From contig NZ_QZWF01000004.1 in assembly GCF_004187715.1 (NCBI RefSeq), positions 186,001 to 250,000 on the forward strand: a DNA stretch of 64,000 bases, given 5' to 3'. The notes beneath the pieces were generated by a model. The model had not been told where the DNA came from and made no database searches. It saw nothing but the letters and a program-made list of their open reading frames with translations. Source of the stretch: Streptomyces sp. F001 (GTDB lineage: Bacteria > Actinomycetota > Actinomycetes > Streptomycetales > Streptomycetaceae). A program made the translations under genes and the position numbers. Positions 42,183 to 50,358 of this stretch are shown piece after piece; the stretch's first letter is position 1; every line of letters begins with the position of its first letter.

Positions 42183-44177
42183 TCACGCTCCCGTGGCGAC
42201 GAGGACGGCGGCGACCACCAGGACGACGGTGCCGGCGAGCAGCGCGCTCACATAGGTCTGCACATTGCCGGTCTGGGCGCGGCGTACGGCGGCACCGAGC
42301 CAGCGGGGCAGGGCACCCGCGCCCCGTACGTAGGTGTCGACGACCTCGCGGTCGAGGAAGCGGACGAGACCGGCGCCGGCCCGGACGGGGCGGACGAACA
42401 GCGCCGAGTACACGGCGTCCACGTGGAAGCCGACGGCCGCGTGGCGGTGCAGCGGGCCGAGCAGCAGGCGTCCCGGGTCCGCCGGGTCGGGCGCGTGGGC
42501 CACGCCTCCGTACACGGGTTCGTGGCTCGCGATGGCCTCGGCCTCGACCTGCGCGGCGTCGCCCTCGGGGTGGGCCGCGACCGCACCCAGAGGTACGCGG
42601 GCCGCCAGCTCGGTGGTGTGCCGCCAGGCGGCGTAGGTGACGATGCCCCCGACCAGGGCCAGGCCCGTGCCCAGTACGGACGTGGTGAGGGTCGGGGTCA
42701 GCTCACCGCCGTCGAACCAGCCGGGCAGCGACTGGTACGCCAGTCCGCCGAGGGCGAGGGACGGGGCGGCGAGCACCCACAGGACCACGGTCATCGTCAG
42801 GGGCTGCCTGCCGTGGTCCGGAGCCTCGGTGCCGTGGCCGCGGAAGGCAAGCAGCCAGAGGCGGGCGGCGTACGCGGCGGTGAGCAGGGCCGTGAGCAGG
42901 CCGACGACGAGGACGATCCAGCCCGCAGCGGCGGGGGCGTGCTCGCTGTGGCCGGTGGTGACGTGTTCGGCGGCGCCGAGGACGGACTCCTTGGAGAAGA
43001 AGCCGCTGAAGGGCGGGATCGCGGCGAGTGCGAGGAGCGCCACGGTCATCGTCCAGTAGGCGTCGGGAACGCGGTCGCGCAGGCCGTGCATGCGGGACAT
43101 GGCGGCCAGGGAGTTGGTGCCGGCGGCGTGGATGATCACGCCCGCCGCGAGGAACAGCAGCGCCTTGAAGGCGCCGTGCGAGAGGAGGTGGAAGACGGCG
43201 GCTCCGCGGTCGCCGACGGCCAGGGCGCCGGTCATGTAGCCGAGCTGGCCGATCGTCGAGTAGGCCAGGACGCGCTTGATGTCGTCCTGAGCCAGCGCGG
43301 CGAGGCCCGAACCGGCCATGGTGACGGCGGCCATGACGGCGAGGACGACCATCGCGGCCTGGGAGGCCTCGAACACCGGGAGGAGACGGGCGATGAAGTA
43401 GACACCGGCGGCGACCATCGTCGCGGCGTGGATCAGTGCGGAGACGGGGGTGGGGCCCGCCATCGCGTCAGGTAGCCAGGTGTGCAGCGGGAACTGTGCC
43501 GACTTGCCCGCCACACCGGCCAGGAGCAGCAGGGCGATCAGTGTCGGGTGGTCGAGTCCGCCGTTCGCGACGGTGTCGAGAACACGGGTGATGCGGAACG
43601 ACGCGGCGTCGGCGGCCAGCGCGAACAGACCGATCAGGAAGGGGACGTCACCGAGCTTGGTCACCAGGAAGGCCTTGAGGGAGGCGGCGCGGGCCTCCGG
43701 GGTCTCCCAGTAGTGGCCGACCAGGAAGTAGGAGCAGATGCCCATGACTTCCCAGCCGACCAGCAGCAGCATCAGGTCGCCCGAGTAGACGACGAGCAGC
43801 ATCGCGGAGGTGAACAGGGACACGAGCGCGGCGTACGAGGGGTAGCGCGAGTCGTCGCGCAGGTAGCCGGTCGAGTAGATCTGCACGCAGGTGGCCACGA
43901 ACGCGACCAGGACGGCGACGAGGGCGGCGAAGCCGTCGATGTGCAGGGCCAGCTCGATCGGGACCGAGCCGGTGGGGGTGAGTTCGGTCGCGGCGTCGAC
44001 CGCCTCGTCGCCGCCCTGGCGCACGGCGACCAGCACGGCGAGCACGAGCGACGCGAGCGTCGGCAGGACGGCGATCGGACGGACGAAGCCGGGAGCCGTG
44101 CGGCCGAGGAGCAGGCCCGCGGCTGCTCCCAGGAACGGAAGGAGGGGGACGAGGACGGCGAGGGTGGTCGTGGTCAC
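42183..44177 (-). CDS. nuoL: Complex I-type subunit NuoL
   Basis: The protein has 664 residues, the largest antiporter-like subunit, with a C-terminal extension that forms the lateral helix. Typical sequences include LLVGWEVMGICSYFLVGHYW and FPLHTWLPDAMAGPTPVSAL. It is translationally coupled to nuoK by a four-base overlap. It couples redox-driven conformational change to proton pumping. Confidence 0.97.
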   Translation of the reverse strand: MTTTTLAVLVPLLPFLGAAAGLLLGRTAPGFVRPIAVLPTLASLVLAVLVAVRQGGDEAVDAATELTPTGSVPIELALHIDGFAALVAVLVAFVATCVQIYSTGYLRDDSRYPSYAALVSLFTSAMLLVVYSGDLMLLLVGWEVMGICSYFLVGHYWETPEARAASLKAFLVTKLGDVPFLIGLFALAADAASFRITRVLDTVANGGLDHPTLIALLLLAGVAGKSAQFPLHTWLPDAMAGPTPVSALIHAATMVAAGVYFIARLLPVFEASQAAMVVLAVMAAVTMAGSGLAALAQDDIKRVLAYSTIGQLGYMTGALAVGDRGAAVFHLLSHGAFKALLFLAAGVIIHAAGTNSLAAMSRMHGLRDRVPDAYWTMTVALLALAAIPPFSGFFSKESVLGAAEHVTTGHSEHAPAAAGWIVLVVGLLTALLTAAYAARLWLLAFRGHGTEAPDHGRQPLTMTVVLWVLAAPSLALGGLAYQSLPGWFDGGELTPTLTTSVLGTGLALVGGIVTYAAWRHTTELAARVPLGAVAAHPEGDAAQVEAEAIASHEPVYGGVAHAPDPADPGRLLLGPLHRHAAVGFHVDAVYSALFVRPVRAGAGLVRFLDREVVDTYVRGAGALPRWLGAAVRRAQTGNVQTYVSALLAGTVVLVVAAVLVATGA

Positions 44178-44566
44178 GCGGTGGCCTCAGCCTTCTCGGC
44201 GGCCGACTCGGCCGCGGCAGCGTCGCCGGCGGATGCGTCGGCCTCGTGGCCCTCGGCGGTGTCGCGGAGCTTGTCGATGTCCGAGGTGCCGCGGTTGCGG
44301 TAGACGGCGAGGACGATCGCCAGGCCGATGCCGATCTCGGCGGCCGCGATGGCGATGGTGAACAGGGTCAGCGCCTGACCGGAGTGCAGGGTCTCCTCGG
44401 CGGCCCTGCTGAGCCAGACGTCGAAGGCGACCAGGTTCAGGTTGACGGCGTTCAGCATCAGCTCGACCGACATCAGGACCAGGATCGCGTTGCGGCGGGC
44501 GAGGACGCCGTACAGGCCGGTGCAGAAGAGGAGGACGGAGAGGACGGCGGGATAGGCGAGGTGCAT
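44174..44566 (-). CDS. nuoK: Complex I-type subunit NuoK
   Basis: The protein has 130 residues and three transmembrane helices. The conserved glutamates of helices 2 and 3 are in VLMSVELMLNAVNLNLVAF and AAAEIGIGLAIVLAVYRN. The C-terminus carries an acidic, alanine-rich tail of about 30 residues beyond the usual 100-residue core. It overlaps nuoL by four bases and nuoJ by one. Confidence 0.96.
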   Translation of the reverse strand: MHLAYPAVLSVLLFCTGLYGVLARRNAILVLMSVELMLNAVNLNLVAFDVWLSRAAEETLHSGQALTLFTIAIAAAEIGIGLAIVLAVYRNRGTSDIDKLRDTAEGHEADASAGDAAAAESAAEKAEATA

Positions 44567-45225
44567 CAGCGGACACCGCCCTTGTCACTGCCCTTGGCGG
44601 TTCGGGTGCTCGGGACGGGCGGGGCGCTCTCGGTGCCGGACTCGGCTGCCTTCGCCTTGCGGGACAGCACGATCGCACCGACGAGGGCGGCGAGAAGGAG
44701 GACGGAGAGGGCCTCGAAGGGAAGCACCCAGTTCTGGAAGAGGGCCTTTCCGGTGACCTCGGTGGAGCCGGCGGGGGCGCCGTCCAGGTCGATCCAGGTC
44801 GTACGGAACGCGTCGACGACGACCCAGATCAGGGCGGCGGCCGAGGCGACGGCCACGGTGAGGGCGGCCCAGCGGTTGCCGGAGTCGGCGTCCGGGGAGC
44901 GGCCGATGGGGGCCTTGGTGAGCATCAGACCGAACAGGAGGAGGACGACCACGGAACCGACGTAGATGAGGACCTGCACCCAGGCGATGAACTCGGCGGT
45001 GAGCAGCAGGTACTCGACGGCGAGACCGCCGAGGGTCACCACCAGCCACAGGGCGGCGTGCACCAGCTGTCTGGTGGTGACGGTGACGATCGCGGCGCCG
45101 AAGGTGACCAGGCCGACGAGGAGGAAGGCGATCTCGACGCCGGTCGGGGAGAGGAAGCCGTGCGCATCCGCGGCCGTGGTGGTGGCCGTGGCGTGCGCCG
45201 TCGCGGCGGCTGCGGCGAGAGTCAC
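44566..45225 (-). CDS. nuoJ: Complex I-type subunit NuoJ
   Basis: The protein has 219 residues and five membrane helices, including the third helix segment around LLTAEFIAWVQVLIYVGSVV, which contains the family pi-bulge region. A polar C-terminal tail of about 30 residues follows the last helix. It overlaps nuoI by four bases. It belongs to the E-channel part of the membrane arm. Confidence 0.95.
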   Translation of the reverse strand: MTLAAAAATAHATATTTAADAHGFLSPTGVEIAFLLVGLVTFGAAIVTVTTRQLVHAALWLVVTLGGLAVEYLLLTAEFIAWVQVLIYVGSVVVLLLFGLMLTKAPIGRSPDADSGNRWAALTVAVASAAALIWVVVDAFRTTWIDLDGAPAGSTEVTGKALFQNWVLPFEALSVLLLAALVGAIVLSRKAKAAESGTESAPPVPSTRTAKGSDKGGVR

Positions 45226-45836
45226 GACTGCCCTCCCTGCGGATCGACGGGTTCGGTCGGCCCGGTCGGCCCGGTCGGCTTCGCCGACTCAGCCGGCGCG
45301 GCCTGCGCGGCCTGCGCGGCCGCCAGCTTCTCGGCGGTCTTGCGGGCGGCGGCGATCTCCTTCGGCTCCTCCGCGCCGGGGTCGAGGGCGGGTGGGGCCG
45401 GGACCGTCCACATCCACTCGCGGAGCTTGTCGCGTTCGTGGGTGAGGTCACGGATGTCGGTCTCGGCGTACTCGAACTCCGGGGACCAGAACAGCGCGTC
45501 GAAAGGACAGACCTCGATGCAGATACCGCAGTACATGCACAGCGAGAAGTCGATGGCGAACCGGTCGAGGACGTTGCGGCTGCGCTCACGGCCGCCGGGC
45601 GTCGCCGCCGGGATCGTCTCCTTGTGGGAGTCGATGTAGATGCACCAGTCCGGGCACTCCCGGGCGCACAGCATGCAGACCGTGCAGTTCTCCTCGAACA
45701 GGCCGATCACACCGCGGGTGCGGGGCGGAAGGTCGGGCTGGACGTCCGGGTACTGCTCGGTGACGGTCTTCTTCGTCATCGTGCGGAGGGTGACGGCCAA
45801 GCCCTTGGCGAGGCCACTGCCAGGGATCGGAGCCAT
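45222..45836 (-). CDS. nuoI: Complex I-type iron-sulfur subunit NuoI
   Basis: The protein has 204 residues from the ATG at 45836. Two 4Fe-4S ferredoxin motifs are complete: CTVCMLCARECPDWC near residue 51 and CMYCGICIEVCPFDA near residue 98, the N6a/N6b clusters that pass electrons toward NuoB. The tail after residue 160 is alanine- and proline-rich. The open frame extends far upstream without stops, but only through the noncoding frames of nuoH and nuoC. It lies two bases after nuoH. Confidence 0.96.
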   Translation of the reverse strand: MAPIPGSGLAKGLAVTLRTMTKKTVTEQYPDVQPDLPPRTRGVIGLFEENCTVCMLCARECPDWCIYIDSHKETIPAATPGGRERSRNVLDRFAIDFSLCMYCGICIEVCPFDALFWSPEFEYAETDIRDLTHERDKLREWMWTVPAPPALDPGAEEPKEIAAARKTAEKLAAAQAAQAAPAESAKPTGPTGPTEPVDPQGGQS

Positions 45837-45838
45837 GG

Positions 45839-46807
45839 TTACTGGATCACCACCTTCACGATGCCGGTGAGGGCGATCTGGGCGAGGGAGAGGGGGACGA
45901 GGAGGGTCCAGGAGAGCTTCTGGAGCTGGTCCTCGCGCAGGCGGGGGTAGGTCACGCGCAGCCAGATCACGAGAAACGCGAGGACGGCGGTCTTCAGCAG
46001 GGTCCAGACCCAGCCGAGGCCGTCGGCGCCCCAGGGGCCGTGCCAGCCGCCCAGGAAGAGGACGGTGGTCAGGCCGCACAGGACGATGATTCCGGCGTAC
46101 TCGGCGAGGAGGAAGAGAGCGAAGCGCAGTCCGGTGTACTCGGTGTACGCGCCGAAGATGATCTCCGAGTCGGCGACGGGCATGTCGAACGGGGGGCGCT
46201 GGAGCTCGGCCAGCCCTGCCACGAAGAAGACGATCGCACCGACGATCTGCCAGGGCAGCCACCACCACTCGAAGGCGTCCAGGATGCCGGGGAGGGAGAC
46301 CGTGCCGGCCGCCATGGCGACAGAGGCGGCGGCGAGGAGCATCGGGAGTTCGTAGGCGAGGAGCTGAGCGGCGGTGCGCAGGCCGCCGAGGAGGGAGAAC
46401 TTGTTGGCGGAGGCCCAGCCGGCCATGAGCGAGCCGAGGACACCGACGCCCATCACGGCGAGCACGAAGAAGATGCCCGCGTCGATGACCTCGCCGACCG
46501 CGCCCTCGCCGGGGCCGATCGGGATGGCGAGCAGGACCAGGAGGTACGGCAGGAGGGCCACGGCGGGCGCGAGCTGGAAGATACGGCGGTCCGCGCCGGT
46601 CGGGACCACGTCCTCCTTCTGCGCGAACTTCACGCCGTCGGCGACGAGTTGGGCCCAGCCGTGGAAGCCGCCGGCGTACATGGGACCGAGGCGGCCCTGC
46701 ATGTGTGCCATCACCTTGTGCTCGGTCTGGCCGACGATCAGAGGGAAGGTGAGGAACACACCGAAGACGATCAGAAGTCGCAGGGCGACGTCGAGCGCGT
46801 CGTTCAC
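45839..46807 (-). CDS. nuoH: Complex I-type subunit NuoH
   Basis: The protein has 322 residues from the GTG at 46807, which overlaps the nuoC stop (GTGA). It has eight membrane helices and a conserved quinone-side loop: ERK-like region QTEHKVMAHMQGRLGPMYAG, KFAQKED, and ELQRPPFDMPVADSEI with the acidic residues of the quinone channel. It anchors the peripheral arm, which normally requires NuoD; no nuoD gene is present in this operon. Confidence 0.96.
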   Translation of the reverse strand: MNDALDVALRLLIVFGVFLTFPLIVGQTEHKVMAHMQGRLGPMYAGGFHGWAQLVADGVKFAQKEDVVPTGADRRIFQLAPAVALLPYLLVLLAIPIGPGEGAVGEVIDAGIFFVLAVMGVGVLGSLMAGWASANKFSLLGGLRTAAQLLAYELPMLLAAASVAMAAGTVSLPGILDAFEWWWLPWQIVGAIVFFVAGLAELQRPPFDMPVADSEIIFGAYTEYTGLRFALFLLAEYAGIIVLCGLTTVLFLGGWHGPWGADGLGWVWTLLKTAVLAFLVIWLRVTYPRLREDQLQKLSWTLLVPLSLAQIALTGIVKVVIQ

Positions 46808-47777
46808 TGCCGGCCTCCCGCGGGGTCCTCGGGGTTGGGGGTCTGCTCCGTGTCCTTCTCCTCGCGCTCGTCGAACGTCGGACGTGCGTGGTGCCACGGC
46901 GCGTCGGAGCTGCGCGGGGCGGCGGTGTCGGGCCGGGTCTGCTCGGCGTCCGCGCCCTCCGCCCGCTGCGAAGCCGAGCCCTCACTGGCGCTCCGCGCAC
47001 GCCGGGGCCCAGCAGCCGCGCCCTCCGTCCGCTGCGAAGCCGACCCCTCGCTCGCGCTGCGCGCGCGGCGTGGGGATTCGGCGGGCGTGGAGGCGGGTGC
47101 CGGGCGCTGCGAAGCCGACCCTTCCGTGGCCGTGCGGGTGCGGCGTGCGGGGCGTTCGCCTGCGGGGCGGCGGCGCCGCGCGCCGGACGGGGGGCCGGGG
47201 GGAGCTGGCCCTTGAGCGGGCCCCATTCGTTCGGGTCGGGGACGCCCGGGGGCAGCATCTGGCGGCGCTTGGGGGCGCCGTGGGCCGCGGCCTCTCCCGG
47301 TTCCTTCGCTCCCGGCCACGCCTTGGCGACGCGGGAGGCGAGGACGAAGTCCTTGCGGAGCGGGTGGCCTTCGAAGGTCTCCGGAAGGAGGAGGTGGTCC
47401 AGGGCCGGGTGACCCTCGAAGCGGACGCCGAACATTTCGTGGGTCTCGCGCTCGTGCCACGCCGCGCCCGCGTAGACATCCACGGCGGAGGCGAGGACGG
47501 GGGTCTCGTGCGGGACCGTGGTGCGCAGCAGCAGGCGGCGTACGGGGGAGAGCGCGACGACGTGCGCCGAGATGCGGAAGCCCGTGCCCGGCTCGTCGAC
47601 CGCGCTCAGCCAGTCGAAGTAGGTGCAGCCCAGCTCGTCGCGGGCGGTGCGCAGCGCCGCGGTCCAGGTGGTCGGGGGTACGTCGACCGTCAGGACCTCG
47701 TACGACTCCTCGGCCGTGGCCTCCGCACCGAACAGCTGCTCGGCGGGGGCGGGCAGCCAGCCGACCGTGCTGCTCAT
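46804..47777 (-). CDS. nuoC: Complex I-type subunit NuoC (frameshifted)
   Basis: The conserved NuoC domain starts at the ATG of 47777 (MSSTVGWLPAPAEQLFGAEA) and includes WHERETHEMFGVRFEGHPAL and LRKDFVLASR. Beyond GPLKGQLPPAP the frame must change for translation to reach the natural stop at 46804, which overlaps the nuoH start. One base appears to be missing in the G runs at 47189-47202. The restored product has 324 residues, with a repetitive C-terminal tail (RARSASEGSASQR copies). Without correction the first frame stays open into nuoI, an artefact of high GC. Confidence 0.8.
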
Positions 47778-48403
47778 CAGGCCTCCCCCGCACCGGGGCC
47801 GGCCGCGGCCGGCGGTTGCACCAGGCCGCTCTGCAGCGCGGCCGCCGACGGGCGCGCCGTACCGTAGCGCTCGCCCAGCGACTCGCGGGCGATCTTCTCC
47901 TGGAGCTTGAGGATGCCCTGGAGCAGTGCCTCGGGACGGGGCGGACAGCCGGGGACGTAGACGTCGACGGGGATGATCTGGTCGACGCCCTTGGTGACGG
48001 AGTACGAGTCCCAGTAGGGGCCGCCGCAGTTGGAGCAGGCGCCGAAGGAGATGACGTACTTCGGCTCGGGCATCTGCTCGTACAGGCGTTTGATGGCAGG
48101 CGCCATCTTGTCGGTGACCGTGCCCGACACGACCATCAGGTCGGCCTGGCGCGGGCCCGGCGCGAACGGGATGACGCCGAGGCGGATGAAGTCGTGGCGG
48201 GCCATCGACGCGGCGATGAACTCGATGGCACAGCAGGCGAGTCCGAAGTTGAAGACCCAGAGCGAGTAGCGGCGGCCCCAGTTCAGGACGACCTTCATGG
48301 GCTCGGGGGCGAGGCGCGCGAGGGCGCCGAGACGCTTCGGCTCCGGAAGCAGTACGGGCTCGGGAGGAGTCGCCGAGGGGGTCGCTTCTGGCGTCACGTC
48401 CAT
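47777..48403 (-). CDS. nuoB: Complex I-type iron-sulfur subunit NuoB
   Basis: The protein has 208 residues. It has the N2 cluster cysteines in the family positions: ACCAIEF (tandem pair near residue 55), GACSNCGG, and VPGCPPRPEAL. NuoB holds the last iron-sulfur cluster before quinone. The ATG at 48403 overlaps the end of nuoA by ten bases; a GTG two codons later gives the more usual four-base overlap. It shares one base with the nuoC start. Confidence 0.95.
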   Translation of the reverse strand: MDVTPEATPSATPPEPVLLPEPKRLGALARLAPEPMKVVLNWGRRYSLWVFNFGLACCAIEFIAASMARHDFIRLGVIPFAPGPRQADLMVVSGTVTDKMAPAIKRLYEQMPEPKYVISFGACSNCGGPYWDSYSVTKGVDQIIPVDVYVPGCPPRPEALLQGILKLQEKIARESLGERYGTARPSAAALQSGLVQPPAAAGPGAGEA

Positions 48404-48801
48404 GCCAGGACACCCTTCTTGTAGGCGTACAGCAGTCCCACGGCCAGGAAGCCGAGGAAGAGGAACATCTCCACGAGGGTCGTCGCCCCGTAGCCGGGAG
48501 CGGCGAAGACCGTTGCCCACGGGAAGAGGAAGATCGAGTCGACCGCGAAGATCACGTACAGGAAGGCGTAGACGTAGTAGCGGACCTGGGTGTGGGCCCA
48601 GCCCTCGCCCACGGGGTCGACGCCGCACTCGTACGTCAGGAGCTTCTCGGGGGTGGGGACGACAGGGCGCAGCAGTCGGCCGGCGCCGAACGCGATGGCG
48701 ACGAACAGCACGCCGATGGCGGCGAGCAGTCCGACGACCGAATAGGACTGGAAGTAGTCGGCCGCGACGACTGCGGTCCGTTCGACGGTCGGTTCCCGCA
48801 C
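48394..48801 (-). CDS. nuoA: Complex I-type subunit NuoA
   Basis: The protein has 135 residues and three membrane helices. The conserved loop YECGVDPVGEGWAHTQVRYY and the third-helix segment with VEMFLFLGFLAVGLLYAYKK identify it. It is the first gene of the operon. About 65 bases upstream are a promoter and a pair of tandem 11-bp repeats. Confidence 0.96.
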   Translation of the reverse strand: MREPTVERTAVVAADYFQSYSVVGLLAAIGVLFVAIAFGAGRLLRPVVPTPEKLLTYECGVDPVGEGWAHTQVRYYVYAFLYVIFAVDSIFLFPWATVFAAPGYGATTLVEMFLFLGFLAVGLLYAYKKGVLAWT

Positions 48802-48830
48802 GTCCGTCCCTCGCTCCCCTGACCTCGACC

Positions 48831-48852
48831 CGATGACCTTGCGATGACCTTG
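48831..48852. repeat. Tandem 11-bp repeat in the nuo leader
   Basis: CGATGACCTTG occurs twice without a gap at 48831-48841 and 48842-48852. The copies are one helical turn apart and lie between the predicted nuo transcript start and nuoA. Confidence 0.8.
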
Positions 48853-48872
48853 CGGTATCTGTACGCAACGTG

Positions 48873-48901
48873 AGTCTAGGGCCTGTTAAAGCGGCGGTAA
48901 G
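48873..48901 (-). promoter_or_regulatory. Putative nuo operon promoter
   Basis: The minus strand reads CTTACC (48896-48901), a 17-base spacer, then TAGACT (48873-48878). The -10 is good and the -35 weak. It points at nuoA with a leader of about 65 bases. Confidence 0.55.
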
Positions 48902-49003
48902 CAGCTCATCATCACCTTGAGCGGCCGGGGTGGGGTTTTCCTCAGCAGAACCTGGCGGTCCACCTCATGGCGCGGCCGCGCGCCGCCGGGCACGCTGGCC
49001 CAT

Positions 49004-50209
49004 GTGACCGAGAATTTCCCCGCGTCGAGCCCGGCGCCCGCCGACCGCGACGGCGACCGCGTGCCGCCGCCCCGCTTCGCCTACGACGTGCACACCTGGA
49101 AGGAGATCGCGCATCTCCTGGCCAATCTGCCGATGTCGCTGCTGGGCTTCGTCTATGTGGCGACGGCGCTGTTCACCAGCGCCTTCCTGACCGTCACGGT
49201 GATCGGGTTCCTGCTGCTCGCGGCGGCACTGATGGGCGCGCGGCAGCTGGGCAAGCTGGAGCGGGCGCGGGCCAGGAAGCTGCTCGGGGTGCGGGTGGAC
49301 GAGCCGAGTCCGCTGCCGTTGCGGGGCGGCGGTGGGTTCCTCCCCCGGCTGTGGATGATGCTGAAGGACCCGGTGGGCTGGCGGACCATCCTGTACGACT
49401 TCATGCGGCTGCCCTGGGGCATTCTCACCTTCGTCATCACGCTGACCTCGCTGTTCGTGCTGTGGCCGGTGCTGCCGTTCATAGCCCGCGCCCTGGCCAA
49501 CGCGGACCGGGCGATGGTGCGCGGGCTGCTGTCGCCCTCCGACGAGCTGGAGCGGCGGATCGCCGAGCTGGAGTCGGACCGGGGGGTCGTGGTCGACACG
49601 GCCGCTGCCGATCTGCGCCGCATCGAGCGTGACCTGCACGACGGTGCGCAGGCCCGCCTGGTGAACCTGGCGATGGGGCTCGGTCTGGCCAAGGAGAAGC
49701 TGCTGGAGGGCCAGTCCGACGAACTGGTGGCGGCGATGGTCGAGGAGGCGCACGGCGAGGTGAAGCTGGCGCTGCAGGAGCTGCGGGACCTGGCGCGCGG
49801 GATCCATCCGGCGGTCCTCACCGACCGCGGCCTGGACGCGGCGCTCTCCGCGGTCGCCTCGCGCTGCACGGTGCCGGTGCAGGTGACCGTCGACCTGGCG
49901 TCGCGGCCGGCTCCGGCGATCGAGGGCATCGCGTACTTCACGGTGTCGGAACTGCTGCAGAACGTCAGCAAGCACAGCGGGGCCACGGCCGCCTCCGTCG
50001 ACGTGTGGCGGACGGAGGAACGGCTGCTCATACAGGTGGGGGACAACGGCCGCGGGGGTGCAGGCCTCGACGGCGGTACGGGGATGCGGGGGCTCGCCGA
50101 GCGGCTGGACGCCGTCGACGGTCTGTTCGTCATCGAGTCGCCGGGGGGCGGACCGACGCTCATCACGGCCGAGCTGCCCTGGCGCGACCGGCAGCCGCGG
50201 CGCGCATAG
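49004..50209 (+). CDS. Sensor histidine kinase (HisKA_3, first of two paralogues)
   Basis: The protein has 401 residues. The N-terminal half is a membrane sensor domain with about four helices (PF13796 type). The dimerisation helix carries the phosphoacceptor His in IERDLHDGAQARL near residue 210, and the ATPase has LLQNVSKHS, DNGRGG and GMRGLAERLDAVDG. The GTG at 49004 is chosen because upstream sequence looks noncoding, but the ribosome site is weak. A second kinase and a NarL regulator follow, so this may be a two-kinase system. Confidence 0.88.
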   Translation: MTENFPASSPAPADRDGDRVPPPRFAYDVHTWKEIAHLLANLPMSLLGFVYVATALFTSAFLTVTVIGFLLLAAALMGARQLGKLERARARKLLGVRVDEPSPLPLRGGGGFLPRLWMMLKDPVGWRTILYDFMRLPWGILTFVITLTSLFVLWPVLPFIARALANADRAMVRGLLSPSDELERRIAELESDRGVVVDTAAADLRRIERDLHDGAQARLVNLAMGLGLAKEKLLEGQSDELVAAMVEEAHGEVKLALQELRDLARGIHPAVLTDRGLDAALSAVASRCTVPVQVTVDLASRPAPAIEGIAYFTVSELLQNVSKHSGATAASVDVWRTEERLLIQVGDNGRGGAGLDGGTGMRGLAERLDAVDGLFVIESPGGGPTLITAELPWRDRQPRRA

Positions 50210-50358
50210 ACGCGGGCGCGGAAGGTAGGGAAAACCCCCCGTTCGAGACGCCGACGGACTCCATGGTCCGCTCGCCCGCCGCCCAGCAGGGTGGAGATAC
50301 GACGGCAGGACCGTCGCAGAGGCACACCGAACAGGACGAGGAGACGGGGAGCAGGCCG

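Noticed and set aside
45222..48413. A 1063-codon minus-strand frame that looks like a nuoC-nuoI fusion
   Set aside because: It crosses nuoH in a noncoding frame. NuoI has its own start at 45836, and the nuoC stop at 46804 overlaps the nuoH start. The apparent fusion comes from a frameshift plus the scarcity of stop codons.
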